Of a DNA stretch of 64,000 bases, positions 17,948 to 26,510 are shown piece by piece; position 1 is the first letter of the stretch; each line of letters begins with the position of its first letter. The DNA is from Metabacillus_B sp050107715 (GTDB lineage Bacteria > Bacillota > Bacilli > Bacillales > Bacillaceae). The notes beneath the pieces were generated by a model that worked only from the letters and a program-made list of their open reading frames with translations, made no database searches and was not told where the DNA came from. The DNA is taken from positions 124,001 to 188,000 of the forward strand of contig NZ_JBNILN010000006.1 of assembly GCF_050107715.1 (NCBI RefSeq), given 5' to 3'. A program made the position numbers and the translations under genes.

Positions 17948-18976
17948 TTAGTGGACCGGTATTTGCGAGAACAAGCTTTCCTGTGATGCCGGGCTTTTTG
18001 CTGGTTTGCCGATAAAATATCCCTGTCCTAAGTGGATGTCGATAGACTGCAAATAAGAAAACTCTTCTTCTGATTCAATTCCCTCTGCGAGAACAGTTAT
18101 GGATAATTCCCTTGCCAGGCCTTGGACTTTGTTCAGAAAGGTTTGTTTTTCAGGATCTTTGTAGCAATCTGAGATATACTGCCGGTCGATTTTTACATAA
18201 TCCGGCTTTAATTTTTCAAGTACTTCATAAGTGGAATAGCCGCTTCCTAAATCATCCAATGCCACCTTCATTCCGTGAGCGCGGTATGTATCTAGAATGT
18301 TTTTTAAATGATTGATGTCCTTGATCTTTTCCGTTTCAACTACTTCAAAGATAAGGTCATCCGGACGGACGCCATATTGCTTGACCATTTTAAACGTGTG
18401 CTGCAGGCAGTGCTCGGGATTATAAATAGAGGACGGGATAAAGTTTATAAAAGATTTTATTCCAGGTTTGATGGAATCTGAACGGCTCATGATTGCAAGC
18501 TCTCTTGCCCTGCGGTCCAGGATGGATTGCAGACCTGTTTTTATAGCTGTTCCAAATAAATGGAAGGGTGATACAGGAGGGTCAAAACTTCTGAGCAGGG
18601 ATTCATATCCATAGAGGCTTCCGCTTTCGAGGTGAACAATCGGCTGAAAAAAACTGGAAAAGTCACCTTTCATGATCAGGTCTACCAAATCCCTCTGCAC
18701 TACCCGTTCATAGATGTAGCCAAAAGGGGAAAAAGTCTTTGCTTCTTTAGGATTTGCTGCTAGTGCAGCTTTAATATTTGCTGTCTCTGTTTCTGAATTA
18801 ATCTGGGTAAGCCGGTCAGAGAGTTCATCTGGATTCCTGTATGGAACTGCATAAACTTTATCCTTCGTATAGAAGGGTTCCAAAAGGGGCAGGGTATCAT
18901 GCCGGGAATGCAGCAAAAGTAAGTAGCCTTGCTCAGGTATAGCGAGATCGGGGGTACAGGCCGTACAAAAGGTCAT
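17948..18976 (-). CDS. EAL-domain cyclic-di-GMP phosphodiesterase
   Basis: 342 residues from ATG 18976, with AAGGAG just upstream; the frame extends to 19099 but without a ribosome site. Residues 1-100 show no domain I can name and no membrane helix; it contains CTAC near its start. The EAL domain spans about residues 105-335. Its catalytic residues are present: Glu in YGYESLLR (ESL in place of EAL), Asn in INFIPSSI, Glu in EVVETEKI, paired Asp in LDDLGSGYS, Lys and Asp in VKIDRQYI, Glu in LAEGIES and Gln in GQGYFIGKP. It is therefore probably active in degrading c-di-GMP. It is divergent from the phosphofructokinase gene. Confidence 0.88.
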   Translation of the reverse strand: MTFCTACTPDLAIPEQGYLLLLHSRHDTLPLLEPFYTKDKVYAVPYRNPDELSDRLTQINSETETANIKAALAANPKEAKTFSPFGYIYERVVQRDLVDLIMKGDFSSFFQPIVHLESGSLYGYESLLRSFDPPVSPFHLFGTAIKTGLQSILDRRARELAIMSRSDSIKPGIKSFINFIPSSIYNPEHCLQHTFKMVKQYGVRPDDLIFEVVETEKIKDINHLKNILDTYRAHGMKVALDDLGSGYSTYEVLEKLKPDYVKIDRQYISDCYKDPEKQTFLNKVQGLARELSITVLAEGIESEEEFSYLQSIDIHLGQGYFIGKPAKSPASQESLFSQIPVH

Positions 18977-19129
18977 TTGATCGCTCCTTAAAAATAGTTC
19001 TTTTATAATGTGTCTATTATACCAAATTGTTCTCCTCATGATAAAGGGTTTTGTTTTGAGAAATTGAGGGATGGGGATTATAGTAGATACGTACACCAAT
19101 CAAGATCGATCTATAAGAGGTGAATGACA

Positions 19130-20089
19130 ATGAAAAAAATTGCAGTGTTAACCAGCGGGGGAGATTCTCCCGGAATGAATGCCGCGATCAGGGCAGTCGT
19201 AAGGAAAGGGATTTTCAGCGGGCTTGACGTGTATGGCGTGTATCAGGGCTATCAGGGACTGATGGAAGGCAACATTAAAAAGCTCGAGGTGGGCTCAGTA
19301 GGCGATATCATTCATCGGGGCGGAACGATGCTTTATACCGCCAGATCTGAAGAATTCAAAACCGATGAAGGGCAGCATAAAGCAATTGAGCAGTTAAGAA
19401 AGCTTGGGATTGAAGGGCTTGTCGTCATCGGCGGAGACGGGTCCTATCAAGGGGCAGCTAAACTTACTTTGAAGGGTTTCCCCTGTATAGGCCTGCCGGG
19501 TACAATTGATAATGATATTGCAGGTACAGACTATACGATTGGATTTGATACTGCCTTGAATACGGTAGTTGATGCAATCGATAAAATAAGGGATACGGCA
19601 ACTTCACATGACAGGACCTTTATTATCGAAGTGATGGGCAGAAGAGCCGGTGATATTGCGCTTTGGTCAGGTCTTGCCGGCGGCGCAGAAACCATATTGA
19701 TTCCGGAGCATCCCCATGAGGTGGACGAAATGATGGAAAGGCTCAATAAGGGAATCAGCAGAGGTAAGAAACACTCGATCATCGTCCTTGCAGAGGGAGT
19801 AGGAAGTGCTGAGGACTTAGCAGATGAGCTGAAGACAAAGTTTGATCTTGAAACTAGAATCAGCGTTCTTGGACACATACAGCGGGGCGGAAAACCGACA
19901 GGAAGGGACCGTGTTCTCGCCTCCAGGCTTGGTGCGAGAGCGGTGGAACTGCTCCTGGAAGGGAAATCGGGAAGAGCCATTGGAATAGTCAATGAAATCA
20001 TTACAGACCGGGATCTTTTGGACATAGCCGGCCAAAAAGATCCTCTGCCGGAAAAGCTTTACACACTGTCTCAGGAGCTATCCATTTAA
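19130..20089 (+). CDS. pfkA: ATP-dependent 6-phosphofructokinase
   Basis: 319 residues from ATG 19130 (GAGGTGA upstream; an ATG at 19124 sits too close to it), the same length as B. subtilis PfkA. Motifs: LTSGGDSPGMNAAIRA (ATP loop), VVIGGDGSYQGA, the catalytic PGTIDNDIAGTD with Asp in TIDND, EVMGRRAGDIAL and GHIQRGGKPTGRDR. It phosphorylates fructose 6-phosphate in glycolysis. It stands alone rather than next to pyk and accDA where Bacillus pfkA normally sits, so it may be a second paralogue. The identity of the reaction is secure; whether it is the main enzyme is not. Confidence 0.9.
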   Translation: MKKIAVLTSGGDSPGMNAAIRAVVRKGIFSGLDVYGVYQGYQGLMEGNIKKLEVGSVGDIIHRGGTMLYTARSEEFKTDEGQHKAIEQLRKLGIEGLVVIGGDGSYQGAAKLTLKGFPCIGLPGTIDNDIAGTDYTIGFDTALNTVVDAIDKIRDTATSHDRTFIIEVMGRRAGDIALWSGLAGGAETILIPEHPHEVDEMMERLNKGISRGKKHSIIVLAEGVGSAEDLADELKTKFDLETRISVLGHIQRGGKPTGRDRVLASRLGARAVELLLEGKSGRAIGIVNEIITDRDLLDIAGQKDPLPEKLYTLSQELSI

Positions 20090-20171
20090 AGCCGAGGCCT
20101 CTGCGGCTTACCGAAGGAGAAACGGGTAAACACAGGAACATACAGCAATTTCAGCTTATGATAGTAAGAAA

Positions 20172-20206
20172 GTCCGGGAAAGCCCAGTGCAGCCCCGGGT
20201 TTTTAT
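20172..20206 (+). terminator. Likely terminator after the phosphofructokinase gene
   Basis: CCGGG (20174-20178) pairs with CCCGG (20194-20198) and is followed by TTTTTAT. The stem is short and the loop large, so support is moderate. Confidence 0.5.
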
Positions 20207-20322
20207 TGTGCTTCGTCCTGGCTCGTTTTTTTGTATGTTTAAGTCTGATTGCGGCAGATCAACTGAAAGAGGGAGAGCGTACGCATGAAGGTAAAAACGG
20301 TGCAAATGGTTGGATGTTTGAG

Positions 20323-20793
20323 CTACTCTGTTTCTTTAGTAAGTTTGAGCAGAATAAAGCGCAGGCCAAAACCGGCAGCGAGCCCGGGCAGCAGGAAGAG
20401 CATGGGCAGCCAAACCGGACCTGGGAGAATTCCGAACACCTCAGCTTTTTCTGCGTACATGATTCCGACCGTAACAAAATAAGCTGCAAAGGCAAAAGGG
20501 AGAAACGAAAAACGGGGTGAAGGTCCATCTGCATATTTGTATGCGTCATACATGGCAAAGAAATAAACGCATGGATAAAACATAAGCCACTGGAGATCTG
20601 CCGTCTCAAACGCGTTTGCGATATCTCCGTTAAAGCTGAATTTTATTGCAAGGTTGAAGCCGGCGTTGTAATTGATTAAAAATTCCAGTGTAATAAAGAC
20701 AAGGCCTTTTCCAAAATGACCATTTAAAAACTGACCAAAGCCTGGCAGGGCGATGCTCCAAAGGATGGCTTCAAGTTTGCCTGTTTTTTTCAT
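20323..20793 (-). CDS. Four-helix membrane protein of unknown function
   Basis: 156 residues with about four membrane helices (near residues 10-40, 65-85, 96-115 and 120-148). The N-terminal LWSIALPGFGQFLNGHFGKG resembles the LPGxGQxYxGxxxKG entry of TM2-type small membrane proteins of Bacillus. No catalytic motif. It is transcribed convergently with the phosphofructokinase gene. Function unknown. Confidence 0.7.
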   Translation of the reverse strand: MKKTGKLEAILWSIALPGFGQFLNGHFGKGLVFITLEFLINYNAGFNLAIKFSFNGDIANAFETADLQWLMFYPCVYFFAMYDAYKYADGPSPRFSFLPFAFAAYFVTVGIMYAEKAEVFGILPGPVWLPMLFLLPGLAAGFGLRFILLKLTKETE

Positions 20794-20992
20794 TCCAAAG
20801 CTCCGTTCACTCGGTTTTTAATAGGATTCCCTCCTCAGCGTCTAACATACACCAGGTGTCCGGGCCAGCCATTGCTAAGGAGATCAGCAAGCAGTAAAGG
20901 GATGATGCGGTGAGAAAAAAACATTGAAAAATCTTCTGCATTCAGATACCTTTACATTAGACAAATTTTAGCAAAAGAGGAGATTTCATAGT

Positions 20993-21370
20993 ATGCGCTA
21001 TAATCGTTCTGAATCGTTCCGTTTTGTTTTCTCAGATCCTATGGAAGCATCATTTTCCATAGCAGAAAAAGCAGGGGAGCCTGTGAATTCAAAACAGGGG
21101 GAAGCCGTGATTATGGATATCAGCCCATCAGGCTTGAAGCTGGTTACCCATTTGGATCTTCCAATGGAAAAACCGGTCATCCTTACTATCCTTTTTAAAA
21201 TCAGAACTGAAGAACTGGAACTAAAAGGGGAGCCAATGTGGAAAAAAAGAACCGCTACGGGATTTCAATACGGCGTCAGAAGTTTAAATGATGAAATTCT
21301 GCAAAACCGGATTGTTAAGGAATTAAAAGAATTTGCGCAGCAAAAACCTAAAAATCCCCGGGGCATCTGA
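20993..21370 (+). CDS. PilZ-domain protein (likely c-di-GMP receptor)
   Basis: 125 residues with GAGGAGATT upstream of the ATG. The basic N-terminus MRYNRSESFRF provides the RxxxR half of the PilZ c-di-GMP site, and MDISPSGLKLVT supplies the D/NxSxxG half; the beta-barrel continues to about residue 105. There are no membrane helices. A single-domain PilZ protein would bind c-di-GMP made or degraded by the EAL, GGDEF or HD-GYP proteins in this window. Its output partner is not visible. Confidence 0.82.
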   Translation: MRYNRSESFRFVFSDPMEASFSIAEKAGEPVNSKQGEAVIMDISPSGLKLVTHLDLPMEKPVILTILFKIRTEELELKGEPMWKKRTATGFQYGVRSLNDEILQNRIVKELKEFAQQKPKNPRGI

Positions 21371-21694
21371 CACATTTCAAGTCATAGGAAGGCCTGGGAA
21401 TATTCTGGACTTTCCGCTTGAATCGCTGTAGGCAAGAGCCTTCCATCATTGAGAGGATAGAGTGAAAGGCGAGATCCGATTAAAAACCCCAATTGTATAC
21501 GGTATGGCACTTATGATAGAAGCTCCTTTAAACGTGGCTGTTGATACGTTCCAATCAGCAGATGTTAGGATCATCATCATGCTTTGTTAAGGACAGGATG
21601 AAAAGGCTTATTTCAGATTTTGAAAAAAGTCTTTTTTTTTATGCTACTTTTTCCCCTTTCGATTGTATTGCTATAGCGAAAGGGGGTGAGAAAC
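21371..21694. other. Intergenic stretch with a possible promoter
   Basis: No open frame with a ribosome site is seen. Near the right end, TTGAAA followed about 17 bases later by a TATGCT-like element precedes the small-gene trio and may be its promoter. Otherwise nothing is recognisable. Confidence 0.4.
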
Positions 21695-21913
21695 ATGGCA
21701 ACTACACTTCTTATTGACAGTCAGCTTCGCCTTGTGTATGACCTTGGGCTTAACCAGGAGGGCAAGCAAGTATTCAAATCAAAGACATACAGCAATGTAA
21801 AAACAACCGCAAATGCAGACCAGCTGAATGCAGCAGCAGGGATCTTATCAGGACTGCAGCAGTATCCTTTGTTTACAGCAGAGCGTCTGGACCAGAATGA
21901 AATTCAAAACTAA
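21695..21913 (+). CDS. DUF1659 domain small protein
   Basis: 72 residues from ATG 21695, behind AGGGGGTGAG. The sequence begins MATTLLIDSQLRLVYDLG and contains KSKTYSNVKTTANADQLNAAAG, the pattern of the DUF1659 family of small Firmicutes proteins. It is the first of three small genes transcribed together (DUF1659, DUF2922, YvrJ). Function unknown; no membrane helix or cysteine. Confidence 0.82.
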   Translation: MATTLLIDSQLRLVYDLGLNQEGKQVFKSKTYSNVKTTANADQLNAAAGILSGLQQYPLFTAERLDQNEIQN

Positions 21914-21929
21914 AAAAGGAGAGGTTTAA

Positions 21930-22148
21930 ATGGCTAAAACATTAGAATTGCAATTTGGAAACGAGTTAGGCAGTACTGTGACAGTCAGTGTAGATGCCCC
22001 TAAGGAAACACTGACAGATGAAGAAATTACCGCAGCTATGGACGGATTGCTGACAGCAGATATCTTTACTTCTTCAGGAGGCAATCTGACTGTGAAAAAG
22101 GGTGCAAGAGTGGTAGAGCGGAATGTAGTGGAGCTTGAGATTATCTAA
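21930..22148 (+). CDS. DUF2922 domain small protein
   Basis: 72 residues, 16 bases after the DUF1659 gene, with GGAGAGG before the ATG. Features: LELQFGNELGSTVTVSVDAPKE and MDGLLTADIFTSSGGNLTVKKGARVVER, typical of DUF2922, a beta-rich family found next to DUF1659 in many Bacillaceae. Function unknown. A stable hairpin follows its stop. Confidence 0.83.
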   Translation: MAKTLELQFGNELGSTVTVSVDAPKETLTDEEITAAMDGLLTADIFTSSGGNLTVKKGARVVERNVVELEII

Positions 22149-22151
22149 TTT

Positions 22152-22184
22152 AAACAGGGGTCTGACTTGGTCAGGCCCCTGTTT
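22152..22184 (+). terminator. Hairpin between the DUF2922 and YvrJ genes
   Basis: Arms at 22152-22165 and 22171-22184 (AAACAGGGGTCTGA and TCAGGCCCCTGTTT) pair over 14 bp with one G-T wobble and a five-base loop. There is no T run afterwards, so it may act as a processing or partial attenuation site rather than a full terminator. Confidence 0.6.
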
Positions 22185-22203
22185 AGGAAATGGAGGGCTT
22201 TAA

Positions 22204-22398
22204 ATGGAGCAGTGGCTTCAGCTGATTGGGGACACCGGATTTCCAATTGTGGTGACGATGTATTTAATGCACCGGATTGAAGGAAAGCTTGATGTATTAA
22301 TTCAAACCATTCAAATGCTGCCGGTCAGAATACAGGAAGTAAGCCGGGACCCGGGAGAACGATTGGCAAAGATCCAACTGAGTGAGAAGATTAACTAA
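22204..22398 (+). CDS. YvrJ family small protein
   Basis: 64 residues, ATG 22204 behind GGAGGG. One short N-terminal hydrophobic stretch, DTGFPIVVTMYLMHRIEGKLD, is the YvrJ family signature (GFPIxxxxYLLxRxExKL), followed by a helical tail. It closes the DUF1659-DUF2922-YvrJ set. In B. subtilis yvrJ lies next to the sigO-rsoA sigma-factor genes; here no sigma gene is adjacent. Function unknown. Confidence 0.83.
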   Translation: MEQWLQLIGDTGFPIVVTMYLMHRIEGKLDVLIQTIQMLPVRIQEVSRDPGERLAKIQLSEKIN

Positions 22399-22400
22399 AA

Positions 22401-22426
22401 AAACCGGTCTCCTGAGAGACCGGTTT
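22401..22426. terminator. Bidirectional terminator between yvrJ-like gene and swrC
   Basis: AAACCGGTCTC (22401-22411) and GAGACCGGTTT (22416-22426) pair perfectly with a CTGA tetraloop. A tract of seven A on the left and T-rich sequence on the right let it serve both convergent genes, best for swrC. Confidence 0.92.
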
Positions 22427-22432
22427 CTTCAT

Positions 22433-25400
22433 TTATGCGTTTTCCGCAGTTTCCACTTTTTTCTGTCTTTCTTTTCTTGATTGTTTAAAGAAGAATAGCT
22501 CATACACTACCGGTACAATAATCAATGTCAGCAAGGTGGAGGAGGTCAATCCTCCAATAACAGTAATTGCCAGGCCTTTTGAGATTAACGTTCCGGAGGA
22601 CGTTGTAAAGGCGAGCGGAAGAAGAGCCGCTATGGTGGCGAATGCTGTCATCAATATCGGGCGCAGTCTTGTTTTACCTGCTTCGATTAAGGCTTCCCTG
22701 ATGACCAGACCTTTTTGTTCACGGTTCTGACCGATCCGGTCAACCATTACGATAGCGTTTGTCGTAACAATTCCAATCAGCATCAATAATCCGATCATTA
22801 CGCTGACACTCAGCGGTTCTTTCGCCAGATATAATCCAAGCAAGGATCCGATCGGTACGAAAATCAGCGATGAAAGAATGACGAACGGAATTCGGGCTTT
22901 GCCGAATGTGATAAGCATAGTGATATAGACCAGACCGATGGCAACGAGCATGGCAAGCCCGAGCTGCTGGAAGGTTTGTACGGTTTCATCGCTTCCGCCG
23001 CCGCCTTCAAGGGAAACGCCATCAGGAAGATTGACATCATTTTCTACACCTTCTATGACAGCGGACGAAACCTCCGCTATGTTATCAGAAGAGATCTGGG
23101 CACTGACCTGTGCATATACTTTGCCATCCAGGCGCTGAATTGAAGTAAAAGCATCCTTCTCCTCAACTTCTGCTACATCAGACAGTTTGATTGGCCCCTT
23201 TTGACTGAAGATTACGGTATCCTTCAGCTGGTCTACAGATGTAACATCATCGCTGTAGCTGAGCTCTACGGTACGCTCTTCTCCGTCAAGCTCCAGGTCT
23301 CCTACTTCGACCGGTTTCGTCTGATCTGAAACGATGCCGAGAACCTGGAATCCGGATACTCCAAACTCATCAGCTTTTTCCGGATCGATGATGACTTCTG
23401 CCTGTTTCTGCCTTTCAGCAAAATTGTTGGATACATATTTTAAGTTTTCATTTTTGTTCATATAATCTTCAACTTTTTTGGCAGCTTCAGACAGTGCTCC
23501 CAAATCATTAGAATACAGATCAATATTTACATTGTTATTTGATGGGGGACCGCCGCTGCTTTGTTCCTGTATGCCAAGCTTAGCTTCAGGCTCTAATTCA
23601 GCAGTGATGTCTTCCATCTTAGTCTGGAGGTCTTTAATATACTCTGTAACTTCCGTTCCATCCTTGAGTGTAATAAAGTAGCTCGCTTTGTTTTCGCGCT
23701 TAAGGCCGGTATTAAAGTCTCTGCTTCCGACACCGGCTGTAACCTCTTCAATCGGTTCTTCCTTATCAAGCATTTTTTCCAGTTCCAATGATACTTCGTT
23801 CGTTTTATCAATGGTTGTGGAAGACGGAAGTTCTACACTCGCAACGAGGGTTTTCTGTTCCTCATTCGGAATGAAAGTAAATCCAAGGCCGCTGACAAGG
23901 AAAACGGATCCGAATAACAAGAGCAGTGATAAACCGATTATGGTAATTTTATGATTCAAGGACCATTCGATCACGCCTGCATAAAACTTCTGCAAAGGAC
24001 CTTCTTTTTCTTCCTTCGGCACTTTTTTAAACGAGAATCGGGCGAGAATCGGTACAATTGTTACCGCTACAATAAGTGATGTCAGCAAAGCAAAGATGAT
24101 CGTTAAAGCAAAAGGAAGGAAAAACTCTCCTGTGATTCCTCCAACAAAGCCCAGCGGCAAAAATACAACAACTGTTGTAATCGTAGAGGAAGTGATGGCC
24201 TTTAATATTTCTTTAGTCGAATCCTCTATTATTTCATTCGTAACGTCCGCATTTGTTTTGCGGACTCGCCTGAATACATTTTCAATAACAACGATACTGT
24301 CATCTACAACCCTTCCGACTGCAACCGCCATACCTCCAAGTGTCATGATATTCAGAGAGATATCAAGCTGATTGAGGAAAATGGATGTGACTAATAGGGA
24401 TAGCGGAATGGAGATGATCGCTATGATGGTTGCCCGGAAATTGCGAAGGAACACAAGAACGGCAACGGATGCAAATAAGGCCCCGAGCAAGCCTTCGCGA
24501 ATAAGTGTTTCAACTGATTTTTCAATGCCCTCTGCCTGATCAAATCCGATGGAGTAATCAAGTTTATCCTCATATTTTTCGAGGGTCTCTATAACCCGAT
24601 CGGCGACTTCCACAGTGTTGGCATCCTGTTTTTTTGTAATGGCCATTGATAGAGAATCTTTTAAATTGTAGCGTGTAATTTCCGGCCGTTCCGTGATGGT
24701 TTCAATTTCAGCAATTTCTTTAAGCTTTACCGGTTCTTGCTGAGCCTGCTGGGCATTTGGAGCTGGGGATGCTCCGCTCTGTGAGGAGCTGCCGCTTGAC
24801 TGGGAACCAGACTCCGCACCGCCGCCTGCAGGCTGACCGCCTTGGGCGCCCGGCGCCTGGCCAGATGGTCCCTGCTGAGGTGCTGCTGGTGCTCCAGCTG
24901 AAACCTGAAGTTCCTTAAGGGCCTCTACCTCATCTAAGCCTTCCTGAACTCTTATAGGTATTTCTGTCTCTTCATTCGTAATATTTCCAGCAGGGAATGA
25001 TAAGTATTTTGCGTTGATTTTTTCTTTGATCTGTGTAAGAGTCAGGCCATTCTTTTCTGCTGCTTCTTTATCTACAGTGATCCGCACAGCCTCTTCTTTT
25101 AATCCCCCTACAGAGACGCTGTTTATACCTGAGATTTTATTCAATTCCGGTATAACATCCTCTTGGAGCAATTTTTCAATATCTCCATCTTCTTTTGTGA
25201 ACAGTGAGATATTAAAAATAGGGAAAGTTCCAAACGAGAAGCGGTTAATATTCGTTTGAGCATTTTCCGGAAGATTTGCTTCACTAATTAACGTATTAAG
25301 CTGATCTTCCACCTCATCGATATCCGTGTTAAAAGGGAATTCCAGGTTTATGATTCCAACACTTTCAAATGAGGAGCTTGTGATTTTTTTTACACCATCA

Positions 25401-25624
25401 ATGGCTTTAAATTCTTCCTCGAGCTTGGAGGTTACCTGCTCGCTTACATCATCAGGCGATGCTCCTGGGTAAACTGCTTCAACAGATACTTGAGGGAATT
25501 CAATGTTTGGGAGCAGATCCACTTTAAGCTGGGTAAAGCTGTATAGCCCTCCAAGTATCAGCAAAAAAGAAATAATAAATACCGCGACTGCATTTTTAAG
25601 GCTGAATTTTGTTAAAAAGTTCAT
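22433..25624 (-). CDS. swrC: RND-family efflux transporter (SwrC/YerP-like)
   Basis: 1063 residues, AcrB/HAE-1 fold with 12 membrane helices and two large outer loops. N-terminus MNFLTKFSLKNAVAVFIISFLL and the VYPGASPDDVSEQVTSKLEE porter segment are typical; the proton-relay helix reads GGMAVAVGRVVDDSIVVIENVFRR. A low-complexity Gly/Ala/Pro/Gln/Ser insert (about residues 241-298) interrupts the first porter loop. In B. subtilis SwrC exports surfactin and gives acriflavine resistance, working without an outer-membrane partner. GAGGTG precedes the ATG. No membrane-fusion protein is encoded beside it. A possible operator is noted upstream. Confidence 0.92.
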   Translation of the reverse strand: MNFLTKFSLKNAVAVFIISFLLILGGLYSFTQLKVDLLPNIEFPQVSVEAVYPGASPDDVSEQVTSKLEEEFKAIDGVKKITSSSFESVGIINLEFPFNTDIDEVEDQLNTLISEANLPENAQTNINRFSFGTFPIFNISLFTKEDGDIEKLLQEDVIPELNKISGINSVSVGGLKEEAVRITVDKEAAEKNGLTLTQIKEKINAKYLSFPAGNITNEETEIPIRVQEGLDEVEALKELQVSAGAPAAPQQGPSGQAPGAQGGQPAGGGAESGSQSSGSSSQSGASPAPNAQQAQQEPVKLKEIAEIETITERPEITRYNLKDSLSMAITKKQDANTVEVADRVIETLEKYEDKLDYSIGFDQAEGIEKSVETLIREGLLGALFASVAVLVFLRNFRATIIAIISIPLSLLVTSIFLNQLDISLNIMTLGGMAVAVGRVVDDSIVVIENVFRRVRKTNADVTNEIIEDSTKEILKAITSSTITTVVVFLPLGFVGGITGEFFLPFALTIIFALLTSLIVAVTIVPILARFSFKKVPKEEKEGPLQKFYAGVIEWSLNHKITIIGLSLLLLFGSVFLVSGLGFTFIPNEEQKTLVASVELPSSTTIDKTNEVSLELEKMLDKEEPIEEVTAGVGSRDFNTGLKRENKASYFITLKDGTEVTEYIKDLQTKMEDITAELEPEAKLGIQEQSSGGPPSNNNVNIDLYSNDLGALSEAAKKVEDYMNKNENLKYVSNNFAERQKQAEVIIDPEKADEFGVSGFQVLGIVSDQTKPVEVGDLELDGEERTVELSYSDDVTSVDQLKDTVIFSQKGPIKLSDVAEVEEKDAFTSIQRLDGKVYAQVSAQISSDNIAEVSSAVIEGVENDVNLPDGVSLEGGGGSDETVQTFQQLGLAMLVAIGLVYITMLITFGKARIPFVILSSLIFVPIGSLLGLYLAKEPLSVSVMIGLLMLIGIVTTNAIVMVDRIGQNREQKGLVIREALIEAGKTRLRPILMTAFATIAALLPLAFTTSSGTLISKGLAITVIGGLTSSTLLTLIIVPVVYELFFFKQSRKERQKKVETAENA

Positions 25625-25645
25625 GGCTACACCTCTTTGTATTAG

Positions 25646-25664
25646 TTGTACAAAAGTTATACAA
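25646..25664. promoter_or_regulatory. Inverted repeat in the swrC upstream region
   Basis: TTGTA and TACAA (25646-25650 and 25660-25664) form an inverted repeat with a nine-base spacer, about 22 bases before the swrC start, in an A/T-rich promoter region. It could be an operator for a TetR or MarR type repressor, but no such regulator is encoded nearby. Confidence 0.35.
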
Positions 25665-25715
25665 GATTTACTATACTCTCTTTGTTCAGAAATTGCATCA
25701 ATTATCCCAATTAAT

Positions 25716-26099
25716 TTATGTCAAAACTGAAAACTTAATAAAAGGCTGGCTGAATGCGTTTAATTGTTTGAATAGCGGAATGTGTTCTTTCCTTAAAGAT
25801 TGTAAGTGACGGGTATAGAATGCTCCATTTTGCAGCCTTGACGCTAATTTGCAAGTGTGAACCGGCTCATTAGCCGATTCCCTTTTTTTTTGTGATGCGG
25901 AGCACCCTGCCGAGAGTAACTGATCCAGCCGGAAAGAACGGATGCCGCCCTTCAGAAGACATTTAGCAATCAAATAGTCTGCAGATTTTTTCAATACAAT
26001 TATATTTCTTTGGGTGATCTCTCCTGATGATGAAGCTAAATAAATGAGCTGAATGGGTCTTCTATGCTCGATGCTGCTATGGAAAATAAAATTCATCAT
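25716..26099 (-). CDS. Small WYL-like protein
   Basis: 127 residues; ATG 26099 (or 26096) behind GGGAGG. Residues 8-65 (HRRPIQLIYLASSSGEITQRNIIVL, then YLIAKCLLKGGIRSFRLDQLLSAG) look like a single compact WYL-type beta domain, which in larger proteins senses ligands and controls transcription. No helix-turn-helix is present. The last 60 residues (from about CSASQKKR) have no recognisable features and look less constrained. It is transcribed towards swrC, with no clear terminator between. The function is a guess from fold alone. Confidence 0.6.
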   Translation of the reverse strand: MMNFIFHSSIEHRRPIQLIYLASSSGEITQRNIIVLKKSADYLIAKCLLKGGIRSFRLDQLLSAGCSASQKKRESANEPVHTCKLASRLQNGAFYTRHLQSLRKEHIPLFKQLNAFSQPFIKFSVLT

Positions 26100-26510
26100 G
26101 CTGCCTCCCTATCTTCTTATTCAGATTAGCATATACGAACAAGCATGCGGTATGCTGGCAAGAAGGAACATTCGTTCTTTTTCATAACCCGGTATACTTG
26201 GAGGGATATGGATATGAGGTATCATGTTATGTACACATTTGTTGTACAGAGTGTTCGATATGCAAAAATTATGGATTTTAAGAAGTGGAGAATTATAAGG
26301 GTATCCTTGATGGAAATACAAACAAACACTTATTTACAGAAGTGTGGAACGATATTAAATATAAGGAAGCGAACATAAAATCCGGAATGTTGAATTACAG
26401 AATTCAACCCAAGTCCCGATAAAGGATTCATTCGCTTCATGTCGAATAGTTTTTATACACGATTTTAACTTTCCACTGAGGAGCATACACTTTAAAAAGG
26501 GGTGATGGCT
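26100..26510. other. Intergenic stretch with weak coding traces
   Basis: Two overlapping short plus-strand frames are present. One (26214-26378) has GGAGG nine bases before its ATG; the other (26285-26422) has a more natural-looking composition, including LFTEVWNDIKYKEANIKSG, but no good start. Together they might be a small gene broken by a frameshift, or chance. Copies of TGTACA occur at 26230-26247. Nothing else is recognised. Confidence 0.3.
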
